From JBKDZL01 sp047971145 (GTDB lineage Bacteria > Bacillota_I > Bacilli_A > Erysipelotrichales > Erysipelotrichaceae): DNA of 22,989 nt. The notes under the pieces were generated by a model that was not told the DNA's origin, searched no databases, and was given only the letters and a program-made list of their open reading frames with translations. Shown piece after piece: positions 13,514-21,060 of this stretch (position 1 is the first letter of the stretch; each line of letters starts with the position of its first letter). The stretch spans positions 1-22,989 of the forward strand of contig JBKDZL010000019.1 in assembly GCA_047971145.1 (NCBI GenBank), in the 5' to 3' direction. The position numbers and the translations under genes are program-made.

Positions 13514-13519
13514 ATTATA
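13514..13519 (-). promoter_or_regulatory. -10 box just before the MFS gene (possible leaderless start)
   Basis: On the minus strand TATAAT is followed by 7 bases and then the MFS ATG (13506). No ribosome binding site and no -35 are evident. An overlapping TATAAT on the plus strand (13516-13521) could serve dprA, giving face-to-face -10 boxes. Confidence 0.42.
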
Positions 13520-13573
13520 ATACTTTTTTAATAAATTTTTAGGTTAAATGTTGTTTTTAGGTAATAATTAAGT

Positions 13574-14305
13574 ATGAAACTTCAAAGAGATCAATTAATT
13601 TGTTATGCCCTTAGGTACAATGGTAATTACAATGCTATTTTAGAAGCTATCGCTAAGAAGGAGGATTATCAAGAAACAAATGTAAATGCGATAACTTGTA
13701 TTGATGCTAATTATCCTGATTGTTTATGGCAGTTGGATCAACCACCTTTATGTTTGTTCTATAAAGGTGATATTTCTTTATTGAACCGACGCTATATCGC
13801 TATGGTAGGCAGTAGAAAAATTGACAAAACAACAAAAAAAGTGGTACAAACTATAGTGAGCGAATTAGATTGTAGTTATGGAGTGGTAAGTGGTATGGCT
13901 AATGGAGTTGACAGTTTAGCCCATAATAGTGCTATAATTACACAGCGTCAAACTATTGCAGTTTTAGGATCTGGTATTGAATATTGTTATCCAAGATCTA
14001 ATTATGAATTATATGATACGCTCTGCAAAAATTATTTAGTAATATCAGAATATCCTGGTATTACCCAACCTCAAAAAAGTTTTTTTCCTTTCCGTAATAG
14101 AATTGTTGCGGCCTTAGGAGAAAAACTTATTGTTCCCACCGCTAAATTACGCAGTGGTTCAATGGTAACTGTTCGTTATGCTTTAGAAATGAATAAGGAT
14201 ATTTTGACAGTACCGGAATTGTTTGTGGAAGAGTCGGGCAATAATTCTCTGTTGAAAGAAGGCGCTGAAACTATTTTAGATAAAAAAGATATAAGGAGTA
14301 TTTAA
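13574..14305 (+). CDS. dprA: DNA-processing protein DprA (Smf)
   Basis: DprA binds incoming single-stranded DNA during transformation and loads RecA. The Rossmann-like core is clear: IAMVGSRK (75-82), VVSGMANGVDSLAH (104-117), AVLGSGIEYCYPRSN (129-143) and ISEYPG followed by FFPFRNRIVAAL (170-181), then SGSMVTVRYALE. At 243 residues it is compact compared with 280-360 in many bacteria. The N-terminal SAM-like region is short and the C-terminal winged helix is missing. Presence does not prove competence, since the gene is kept in many non-competent species. No ribosome binding site is clear; only AGG 12 bases upstream. topA begins immediately after the stop, so dprA-topA form an operon. Confidence 0.94.
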   Translation: MKLQRDQLICYALRYNGNYNAILEAIAKKEDYQETNVNAITCIDANYPDCLWQLDQPPLCLFYKGDISLLNRRYIAMVGSRKIDKTTKKVVQTIVSELDCSYGVVSGMANGVDSLAHNSAIITQRQTIAVLGSGIEYCYPRSNYELYDTLCKNYLVISEYPGITQPQKSFFPFRNRIVAALGEKLIVPTAKLRSGSMVTVRYALEMNKDILTVPELFVEESGNNSLLKEGAETILDKKDIRSI

Positions 14306-16312
14306 ATGAAAAATGTTGTTATTGTGGAATCACCTGCTAAATCAAAAACGATTACTAAGTATTTAGGTAATGATTTTAAAGTTGTCTCTTCTAAGGGACA
14401 TATTAGAGATTTGGCCACTTCGGGAAGTGAAGGCTTGGGAGTTGATATTTCGAATAACTTTGAGGCTAATTATGTTATTAGTAAAGATAAAAAGAAAGTC
14501 GTATCTGAGTTAAAAAAAGAAGTTAAAGATGCTGATATGGTTTATCTAGCTAGTGATCCTGATCGAGAAGGGGAAGCGATTGCTTACTCTTTAATTGAAG
14601 AGTTAGGACTAAAAACTACTGAACTTAATCGAGTTGTGTTCAATGAAATTACTAAAGGAGCTGTTACTGCCGCTATTAATAATCCTCGTACTGTTGATAT
14701 GGATTTAGTCCGCTCTCAAGAGACTAGAAGAATTTTTGATCGCATGATTGGCTTTAGATTATCAAAGCTATTAAGACAGAAAATTAGATCTAAGTCAGCT
14801 GGTAGAGTACAATCTGTAGCTTTAAAATTAATTTGTGAAAGAGAAGTTGAAATAGAAGCTTTTAAACCAGTGGAATTTTGGACAATTGAAGCTGACTTTG
14901 ACACCAAACCTAAACTTGAGACTGAGTTAACTAAAATCAGCGGTAAAAAAGCTAAGGTTGATAACCAAGAACAAGCCAATAAAATTTTAAGTGAAATTGA
15001 TAATTTTATTATTGAAGATATTAAATCTGCGAATAAAAAAAGAAATGCAAAACCTCCACTTATTACCTCAACATTGCAACAAACTGCTTCTACTAAGCTG
15101 AATTTTTCAGCTAAAAAAACGATGATTGTTGCCCAAAAACTTTATGAGGGTATCACTTTAAAGGATGAAACTGTTGGTTTGATTACTTATATGCGTACTG
15201 ATTCATATCGCTTAAGTAATGATTTTATTAGTAGTGCTACTAGTTATATTGAAGAAAATTATGGTAAGGAATATGTTGGTTTCTATGCTTCTAAGAAAAA
15301 TAGCAATGCGCAAGATGCCCATGAAGCTATTAGACCAACTTCAGTATATTATACTCCTGAGTCGATTAAAGAGCACTTAAGTAGTGATGAGTATAAGTTA
15401 TATAAACTGATTTATGCCAGAGCTGTTTCTGCTATGATGGCTCCTGCTGTTTTTACAACTCAAAAAATAATTTTAAAGTCAGCTGGCAAATATGAATTTA
15501 GTGCTAGTGGTTCAATTCAAACTTTTGATGGTTATTTAAAGTTGGCAGGTGAATTTGAGAGTAATAAGGATGTAATTCTACCTGATTTAACTAAGGAAAA
15601 AACATTAAGTGCTAATGATGTTCGCTCTGTACAACATTTTACTGAGCCTCCACTTCGTTATTCTGAGGCTAGACTAATCAAAGAATTAGAAGAAAAGGGA
15701 ATTGGTAGACCCTCTACATATGCAACCATTATTGATAAGATTACTGCTCGTCATTATTGTGAGCTAAAAAAAGCTAGTGAAACTAGTAAAACTAAAGTCT
15801 TTTTCCCTACCGATCAGGGAATTCTTACTAATGATAAGCTTCAAGAATTTTTCTCAAGCATTATTAATTCTAACTATACTTCTAATATGGAGAGTCAATT
15901 GGATGAAATTGCTGCAGGAGAGCTAAACCATATTAAAGTATTACATGATTTTAATGATAAACTTTTACCATTATTAAAAAAAGCTAATACCGAAATGGAA
16001 AAAATTGCACCCAAAGAAACAGGTGATATTTGTCCTCAATGTGGTAGCGCAATTGTTTTAAGACATGGCCGTTTTGGTGAATTTAAAGCTTGTTCAGCTT
16101 ATCCTACTTGTAAATTTATTCTTAATGATAAACCTAAGGCTGAGCCTGTATATTTAGATAAAAAGTGTCCTGAGTGTGGTAGTGAATTAATGGAAAGAGT
16201 GGCAAGAAGAACAGGTAAGAAATTTATTGGTTGTTCAAACTTCCCTAAATGTAAATATTTAGAAAACATTAAAGTGGAAGCTAAAACTGATACTGATGAA
16301 GCAGAGAGTTAA
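14306..16312 (+). CDS. topA: DNA topoisomerase I (type IA)
   Basis: TopA relaxes negative supercoils by cutting one strand through a tyrosine. The Toprim domain contains VESPAK (Glu8) and SDPDREGEA (acidic residues 84-88). The core contains the AGRVQSVALK segment, and the active site is GLITYMRTDS with catalytic Tyr295. GIGRPSTYATII and the C-terminal domain follow. Two four-cysteine zinc ribbons close the protein (CPQCGS...CSAYPTC and CPECGS...CSNFPKC). The 668 residues fit a Firmicute enzyme with two zinc ribbons. The ATG directly follows the dprA stop, with AAGGAG inside the dprA end. Its 3' end overlaps trmFO by 17 bases. Confidence 0.97.
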   Translation: MKNVVIVESPAKSKTITKYLGNDFKVVSSKGHIRDLATSGSEGLGVDISNNFEANYVISKDKKKVVSELKKEVKDADMVYLASDPDREGEAIAYSLIEELGLKTTELNRVVFNEITKGAVTAAINNPRTVDMDLVRSQETRRIFDRMIGFRLSKLLRQKIRSKSAGRVQSVALKLICEREVEIEAFKPVEFWTIEADFDTKPKLETELTKISGKKAKVDNQEQANKILSEIDNFIIEDIKSANKKRNAKPPLITSTLQQTASTKLNFSAKKTMIVAQKLYEGITLKDETVGLITYMRTDSYRLSNDFISSATSYIEENYGKEYVGFYASKKNSNAQDAHEAIRPTSVYYTPESIKEHLSSDEYKLYKLIYARAVSAMMAPAVFTTQKIILKSAGKYEFSASGSIQTFDGYLKLAGEFESNKDVILPDLTKEKTLSANDVRSVQHFTEPPLRYSEARLIKELEEKGIGRPSTYATIIDKITARHYCELKKASETSKTKVFFPTDQGILTNDKLQEFFSSIINSNYTSNMESQLDEIAAGELNHIKVLHDFNDKLLPLLKKANTEMEKIAPKETGDICPQCGSAIVLRHGRFGEFKACSAYPTCKFILNDKPKAEPVYLDKKCPECGSELMERVARRTGKKFIGCSNFPKCKYLENIKVEAKTDTDEAES

Positions 16313-17588
16313 AGTAATTGGTGCAGGCTTGGCAGGCTGTGAAGCCGCTTACCAATTAATTAAAAGAGGAATTGCTGTAACTTTAGTTGAGCAAAGACCG
16401 ATTAATAGAACTGAAGTTCATCAAAGTGAAAACTTTGCAGAATTAGTATGTTCTAATTCCTTGAGATCTAATGATGTCTTTAATGCAGTAGGTCTGCTAA
16501 AAGAGGAATTAAGAAAATTAGATAGTTTGCTAATTAAAATTGCAGATGAAAATAAAGTGCCAGCTGGTAGTGCTTTGGCAGTTGATAGAGATAATTTCTC
16601 TTTAGCAATTACGAAGTTTTTATCTGAACATCCTTTGGTTAGTATTGAAAGGGCTGAGTATGTCAGTATTGCTGAGAATGAACCCATCATTATTGCCAGT
16701 GGTCCTTTAACTAGTGATAAATTATTTGATAGTATTAAGAATATCGTTTCTAGTAATAACTTATTTTTTTATGATGCTGTTGCTCCTATTATTTCCTTAG
16801 AGAGTATTGATTTAACTAAAGCATATTTTAAATCTCGCTATGATAAAGGTGAAGCTGATTATTTGAATTGCCCTTTGAATAAGGAGCAGTTTGATAATTT
16901 TTATTATGAGCTGATTAATGCTAAAACAGTTGAATTAAAAGAAGTAGATAAACCCGTTTTCTTTGAGGGTTGTATGCCCTTTGAATATTTGGCTAAAAGA
17001 GGAGCCAAAACTTTATTGTTTGGACCTATGAAACCTGTTGGATTAAGAGATTCTAATGGTAATACTCCTTATGCAGTTGTCCAACTTAGACAAGATGATT
17101 CTGCGAAAACACTATTCAATATTGTAGGTTTTCAGACCTCGCTATTATGGCCAGAACAAAAAAGAATTCTAAGAATGATTCCAGGCTTAGAAAATTGTGA
17201 AATCGTTAGATATGGAGTAATTCATAGAAACACCTATTTGAACTCACCCACAGCTTTAACTAACAATTATCAATTAAAAAACAATGATAATATTTTCTTT
17301 GCAGGTCAAATTACAGGAGTTGAAGGTTATAGTGAATCAATTGCTAGTGGTTTGGTGGCAGGAATTAATATGGCCAATAAAATTAATGGTGAAGATTTAT
17401 TGAATCTTAATAGTGATACTATGATTGGGGCTATGGCAAATTATATTTCTAATAGAAATTCAAAGTTTCAACCTATGAATGCAAATTTTGGTTTATTTAC
17501 TGCTGCCAATGTAAAAAAACAAGACAAAAAACAATTCTATTTTGAGCGCAGCATGAAAGAAATTGAAAAACTATGCAAAAACTTTTAG
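16296..17588 (+). CDS. trmFO: Methylenetetrahydrofolate-tRNA-(uracil-5)-methyltransferase TrmFO
   Basis: TrmFO makes the T54 ribothymidine of tRNA using methylenetetrahydrofolate and FAD, as Firmicutes do in place of TrmA. The FAD-binding motif VIGAGLAGCEAA is at the N-terminus. ELVCSNSLRSND contains Cys52 and FFEGCMPFEYLAKRG contains Cys226, the two conserved cysteines (one is catalytic). GPMKPVGL and the final ITGVEGYSESIASGLVAGIN also match. The 430 residues are normal. The start lies 17 bases inside topA with no ribosome binding site, so translation is probably coupled. The order topA-trmFO-xerC is conserved in Bacillus. Confidence 0.97.
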   Translation: MKQRVKVIGAGLAGCEAAYQLIKRGIAVTLVEQRPINRTEVHQSENFAELVCSNSLRSNDVFNAVGLLKEELRKLDSLLIKIADENKVPAGSALAVDRDNFSLAITKFLSEHPLVSIERAEYVSIAENEPIIIASGPLTSDKLFDSIKNIVSSNNLFFYDAVAPIISLESIDLTKAYFKSRYDKGEADYLNCPLNKEQFDNFYYELINAKTVELKEVDKPVFFEGCMPFEYLAKRGAKTLLFGPMKPVGLRDSNGNTPYAVVQLRQDDSAKTLFNIVGFQTSLLWPEQKRILRMIPGLENCEIVRYGVIHRNTYLNSPTALTNNYQLKNNDNIFFAGQITGVEGYSESIASGLVAGINMANKINGEDLLNLNSDTMIGAMANYISNRNSKFQPMNANFGLFTAANVKKQDKKQFYFERSMKEIEKLCKNF

Positions 17589-18475
17589 ATAAATTTTTAG
17601 ATTATATGTCTGCGTTTACTTCAGATTCTATTCATACTCAAGATGCCTATAGAAGAGATGTTAATCGTTTTATTGAATATTTAGAATCAATAGGCTTAAC
17701 CTTAAGAGAAGTTGATATCCATGTCGCAAGTCAATATATCATGTTACTAAAAGAGGGGAAATTTGGTGCGAAGAAGTTAGCTAATTCTTCAATAGTGAGA
17801 AATTTAAGTAGTTTAAGAACCTTTTATTATTACTTGATTGAATTTTATCAGTATCAACTAAATCCTTTTACTCTGATTAAGTCTCAAAGTCAAACTAGAA
17901 ACTTACCAGATTTTCTTACTTATGATGAAATGATTAGATTATTGAATTCTATCGATTATAATAGTGATATTGGTTTGCGCAACAAATGTATGTTAGAGCT
18001 AATGTATGCTTGTGGTTTAAGAGTTAGTGAGTTGGTCAGTCTTAAGGTTGAAGATATAAATATTGAAGAGCGTTTTATTAGAGTAATCGGAAAAGGTGAT
18101 AAGGAGCGGATTGTGCCTTTTTATCCTTTAGTAGCTAAAATGCTAAGTAAATATTTGATTGAAGTTAGAAATAATTGGCAGAATAATAATATGGAATTAT
18201 TTATTAAAGCTAATGGTAAACCATTAACTACAAGGTATGTTCAAATGTATGTTAGAGATTTGGCGCTTAAAGCTAATATTGCGTTTAATGTTCATCCACA
18301 TATGTTCAGACACTCTTTTGCTACTCATTTATTGGATAATGGTGCAGATTTAAGAGTTGTTCAAGAATTACTGGGACATGAGTATTTATCAACTACCCAA
18401 ATTTATACCCATTTAAGTGTTGATAGTTTAAAAAAGACATACTTAGCTACTCATCCTAGCGCAAAGGCAAAATAA
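17573..18475 (+). CDS. xerC: Site-specific tyrosine recombinase XerC (CodV)
   Basis: This housekeeping recombinase resolves chromosome dimers at dif with a partner Xer protein. The N-terminal SAM-like core-binding domain covers about residues 1-90. The catalytic residues are all present: Arg150 (YACGLRVSEL), Lys174 (GKGDKER), His243 and Arg246 (HMFRHSFATH), His269 (LLGHEYLSTTQ) and Tyr278 (QIYTHL). Position after trmFO identifies it as CodV/XerC rather than XerD or a phage integrase. The start overlaps trmFO by 16 bases and has no ribosome binding site. The hslVU-codY genes that follow codV in Bacillus are absent; an AT-rich gap follows. Confidence 0.95.
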   Translation: MQKLLDKFLDYMSAFTSDSIHTQDAYRRDVNRFIEYLESIGLTLREVDIHVASQYIMLLKEGKFGAKKLANSSIVRNLSSLRTFYYYLIEFYQYQLNPFTLIKSQSQTRNLPDFLTYDEMIRLLNSIDYNSDIGLRNKCMLELMYACGLRVSELVSLKVEDINIEERFIRVIGKGDKERIVPFYPLVAKMLSKYLIEVRNNWQNNNMELFIKANGKPLTTRYVQMYVRDLALKANIAFNVHPHMFRHSFATHLLDNGADLRVVQELLGHEYLSTTQIYTHLSVDSLKKTYLATHPSAKAK

Positions 18476-18790
18476 TTATTTAAAAATGTTATCTTTATTT
18501 TTGATAACTTTAAAATTTTTAATAGAATATGAAATGCTAATTTATACTAAATTATTTCCATTTTTTTTAATCATTGTTTTTTGTGCATATTAAATAAAAT
18601 TATATTATAAGTTCATAAATGAATTTTTAAAGGAAAAATCAATAAAATAGGTCTTTTTTAGTCTTTGAAACAGTTTAAAAAATCATATATTAATGCAAAA
18701 TATGCAATTTGATAGATAGCTCAGTGTTATCATCTCAATAATATAAGGAAATATAAGCAAATATCTATAGAATATAGTATAATAATTAGT
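18476..18790 (+). other. 315-bp AT-rich gap between xerC and ftsW
   Basis: The stretch is more than 75 percent A+T by eye. It holds a weak stem GTTATC (18488-18493)/GATAAC (18503-18508) with a 9-base loop and few following Ts, possibly the xerC terminator. It also holds a 19-codon hydrophobic open frame (18534-18593) with no ribosome binding site, and a TAGCTCAG tRNA-like D-arm string near 18717 without the rest of a tRNA. A TATAAT before ftsW is at its right end. I see no convincing gene or riboswitch. Confidence 0.55.
18778..18783 (+). promoter_or_regulatory. -10 box just before ftsW (possible leaderless start)
   Basis: TATAAT ends 7 bases before the ftsW ATG, placing the transcription start at or beside the start codon. 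No ribosome binding site lies in the preceding 20 bases and no clear -35 is present. Confidence 0.45.
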
Positions 18791-19960
18791 ATGTTTAAAT
18801 TAATTAGTAAAGTCATTAGTTATGATAGTAAATTGTTTTTGACCATCGTATTTATGAGTATCTTTAGTATTATTATGGTTGCTAGTGCTAGTGTGGGATT
18901 GGCTGCTAATGATCCTACAGCTGTGGCTTATAATTTATTAAGGCAGATCATTTATTTTATTATTGGTTATTTTTTGTATTTTTTTGCAGGTACTATTTAC
19001 TCACATAAGTTATTTAAAACTTTAGGGAATTCCTTTGCTTTAATTTTAACTATAATGTTATTAGCCTGTTTGGCTTTTGATGGGGTCAATGGGGCAAAAG
19101 CCTGGATTCAATTAGGTTTTTTTAGTTTACAACCTAGTGAGTTTGCCAAAGCTTTTATTATTATCTATGCTGCAGTTTTTTTACCTAGATTTACTAATAG
19201 TGAGTTAAGCTTAAGTGCTATTATTAAAAAACCTGCTATAGTTGTGTTGTCTTGGCTATTTATTATTCTTTTTTTGCAAAATGATTTAGGTTCTGCAGTA
19301 GTTATTGTCTGTTTAACTGGTTTAATGGTTTTAATGTTGACAGGTAAAGTTTTTAAGCCGTTGGTTCGCTTTACTAAGTGTTGTTTTATTTTATTGTTTG
19401 GTGCTATTGTTTTTTTTGTTAGTCCTGTTGGATCAGCATTTATTAATAGTTTACCGATTGCTGAGTATCAAAAGGCTAGAATAACTAGTGTAGCTAATCC
19501 CTTTCATGATATTTATTCTTATGGCTTTCAATTATTTAATAGTCTTCTAGCTTTTGCTAAGAGTGATTGGTGGGGTCAGGGTTATGGTAATTCTACTCAA
19601 AAATTTGGCTATTTACCAGAATCAAGAACTGATTTTATTTTGCCAATTATTGTTGAGGAGTTAGGGATTTTTGGTTTGCTAGTTGTGGTAATACCTTATA
19701 TTATTTTAATTTATGGTTTTTTTAAAAAAGCTTTAAGCTTTAAATCTGCAAGTGATAAAATGATTTTAGTGGGAACTGTTGGTTATTTGGTAATTCATAT
19801 TGTCTTGAATGTCGGTGGAGCTAGTGGGTTAATTCCTCTAACTGGTGTACCTTTGTTATTGGTATCGAGTGGTGGTTCTTCTACTTTTTCCATTATGTTG
19901 TTATTGGGAGTTTGTGCTAGTGTAATTGGTAAGAATAAAAGGAAAAATGAGAGTAATTAG
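18791..19960 (+). CDS. ftsW: SEDS-family peptidoglycan glycosyltransferase FtsW
   Basis: SEDS proteins polymerise lipid II into glycan strands in the membrane; FtsW works in the division complex with a partner class b PBP. The protein is strongly hydrophobic with about ten predicted membrane helices. Family motifs are NGAKAWIQLGFFSLQPSEFAK, QNDLGSAVV (conserved acidic residue), the large loop YQKARI...NPFHDIYSYGFQ, GYGNSTQKFGYLPESRTDFILPIIVEELG, and LIPLTGVPLLLVSSGGSS. At 389 residues it is typical. I prefer FtsW to RodA because the YLPESRTDFI segment and position next to rsmD-coaD agree with Bacillus ftsW (ylaO), but the call between paralogues is by eye. No ribosome binding site precedes the ATG. 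rsmD overlaps the end by 14 bases. Confidence 0.9.
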   Translation: MFKLISKVISYDSKLFLTIVFMSIFSIIMVASASVGLAANDPTAVAYNLLRQIIYFIIGYFLYFFAGTIYSHKLFKTLGNSFALILTIMLLACLAFDGVNGAKAWIQLGFFSLQPSEFAKAFIIIYAAVFLPRFTNSELSLSAIIKKPAIVVLSWLFIILFLQNDLGSAVVIVCLTGLMVLMLTGKVFKPLVRFTKCCFILLFGAIVFFVSPVGSAFINSLPIAEYQKARITSVANPFHDIYSYGFQLFNSLLAFAKSDWWGQGYGNSTQKFGYLPESRTDFILPIIVEELGIFGLLVVVIPYIILIYGFFKKALSFKSASDKMILVGTVGYLVIHIVLNVGGASGLIPLTGVPLLLVSSGGSSTFSIMLLLGVCASVIGKNKRKNESN

Positions 19961-20480
19961 CGGCGTATATCGCTCTAGGAAACTTGAAAGTTTAACAGGA
20001 GATAATACTAGACCGACTATAGATAGAGTTAAAGAAGCAATCTTTGCTAGTTTATATAATCTAAAAAATAAGTATTTTCTAGATTTATTTGCTGGTAGTG
20101 GTAGTATTGGTATTGAAGCATTATCCAGAGGTGCTAGTTTTGTTTTATTTAATGAGAATAATCATAATGCCTTAAAAATAATTAAAAAGAATTTAAATAA
20201 CTTAAAAATTACTGAAGGTTTTAAATTGAATTCTTTGAATTATCTGGAGTGCTTAAGTAGTGTGGATATTAAGTTTGATTTTATTTACTTAGATCCACCA
20301 TTTAATAGTGACTATTATCAAAAAGCTTTGGATTTAATTGAAAAGTACCAACTCTTAAATGAATTAGGTATAATTATTATTGAGAGTGATTTGCTTTTAG
20401 AATTAACTTCAAGCTATTATCAAGTGTTTAAAGTGGCGACATATGGTAAAATTAAAATACAATATTTAAGGAGAGGATAA
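19947..20480 (+). CDS. rsmD: 16S rRNA (guanine966-N2)-methyltransferase RsmD
   Basis: RsmD methylates G966 of 16S rRNA with S-adenosylmethionine. It starts MRVISGVYRSRKLESL and continues TRPTIDRVKEAIFASL, the RsmD signature. The SAM-binding motif DLFAGSGSIGIE is at 46-57 and the catalytic motif is DPPF at 116-119 (DPPY in many). The 177 residues are normal. I start it at ATG 19947 with AAAGGA 5 bases upstream; a TTG at 19926 would only add residues inside ftsW. It overlaps ftsW by 14 bases and is followed at once by coaD, the usual pairing. Confidence 0.95.
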   Translation: MRVISGVYRSRKLESLTGDNTRPTIDRVKEAIFASLYNLKNKYFLDLFAGSGSIGIEALSRGASFVLFNENNHNALKIIKKNLNNLKITEGFKLNSLNYLECLSSVDIKFDFIYLDPPFNSDYYQKALDLIEKYQLLNELGIIIIESDLLLELTSSYYQVFKVATYGKIKIQYLRRG

Positions 20481-20957
20481 ATGAAGGCAATGTTTCCAGG
20501 ATCTTTTGATCCAATTACCAAAGGGCATTTAGATATTATTGAAAGAGCAAGTAAGATTTTTGATGAAGTGTTAGTAGTATTAATGCAAAATCCAATGAAA
20601 GAATATAGTTTTAAAGCTGATTTAAGAAAAGAGTTAGTTGAAAGAAGCATTGAACATTTAAGTAATGTGAAGGTTTTAATTGGCACAGGGTTAACAGTAG
20701 AATTTGCTCAAAAACATGATATCAAAGTTTTAATTAGAGGAATTAGAGAAGTTATGGATTATGAATATGAAATTCAACAGGCCACTATTAATATGCTATT
20801 GAATGAAAATATTGAAACATTTTTTATGATTTCTAAGCCAGAATTTTCCTTCCTTTCATCTAGTGCGTGTAAAGTAGTTGCCCGTAATCATGGTGATATT
20901 GCTAGGTTTGTTCCTAAGGCTGTAATTAAAATTATTGAAGATAAATATAAGAAATAA
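20481..20957 (+). CDS. coaD: Phosphopantetheine adenylyltransferase
   Basis: CoaD joins ATP and 4'-phosphopantetheine to dephospho-CoA, the fourth step of CoA synthesis. The nucleotidyltransferase motif is MFPGSFDPITKGHLDII (His16 of the TxGH motif), with VLIRGIREVMDYEYEIQQATIN (ATP and substrate contacts) and SFLSSSACKVVARNHGDI near the end. The length, 158 residues, is standard. ATG directly follows the rsmD TAA, with AAGGAG 12 to 7 bases upstream. The stop codon is part of a terminator stem whose other arm also forms half of the first CIRCE operator of hrcA. Confidence 0.96.
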   Translation: MKAMFPGSFDPITKGHLDIIERASKIFDEVLVVLMQNPMKEYSFKADLRKELVERSIEHLSNVKVLIGTGLTVEFAQKHDIKVLIRGIREVMDYEYEIQQATINMLLNENIETFFMISKPEFSFLSSSACKVVARNHGDIARFVPKAVIKIIEDKYKK

Positions 20958-20984
20958 GTGCTAATTAAAAAAATTAGCACTTTT
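20956..20984 (+). terminator. coaD terminator hairpin overlapping a CIRCE half-site
   Basis: AAGTGCTAATT (20956-20966) and AATTAGCACTT (20972-20982) are a perfect 11-bp stem with a five-A loop, then only a short T-run (20981-20984). The stem starts within the coaD stop. The right arm is also the left half of the upstream CIRCE element. The T-tract is short, so termination may be partial. Confidence 0.6.
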
Positions 20985-21000
20985 ATCTTGACAGTGCTAA
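20974..21000 (+). promoter_or_regulatory. CIRCE operator 1 (HrcA binding site)
   Basis: TTAGCACTT, 9 bases, CAGTGCTAA. The CIRCE consensus is TTAGCACTC-N9-GAGTGCTAA, so 16 of 18 arm bases match and the spacing is exact. It covers the -35 box of the hrcA promoter (20988-20993). Confidence 0.82.
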
Positions 21001-21016
21001 TCACATAGTATAGAAT
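20988..21016 (+). promoter_or_regulatory. hrcA-grpE-dnaK promoter
   Basis: Consensus TTGACA (20988-20993), a 17-base spacer and TAGAAT (21011-21016, 5 of 6). The -35 lies inside CIRCE 1 and the -10 touches the left arm of CIRCE 2, the geometry expected for heat-shock repression by HrcA. Confidence 0.8.
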
Positions 21017-21042
21017 TAGCATTAGTACAAATTAAGTGCTAA
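21016..21042 (+). promoter_or_regulatory. CIRCE operator 2 (HrcA binding site)
   Basis: TTAGCATTA, 9 bases, AAGTGCTAA: 15 of 18 arm bases match the consensus with exact 9-base spacing. It covers the predicted transcription start and ends at the hrcA ribosome binding site AAAGGAGG. Its centre is 42 bases from that of CIRCE 1, about four helical turns. Confidence 0.85.
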
Positions 21043-21060
21043 AAGGAGGCAATTGTTTGG

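Noticed and set aside
18534..18593. 19-codon hydrophobic open frame before ftsW
   Set aside because: No ribosome binding site and AT-rich random sequence readily gives Phe/Leu/Ile frames.
18710..18740. TAGCTCAG string like a tRNA D arm
   Set aside because: No acceptor, anticodon or T arm around it.
19926..19946. TTG start adding 7 residues to rsmD
   Set aside because: ATG 19947 has AAAGGA at the right distance and matches the RsmD start MRVISG.
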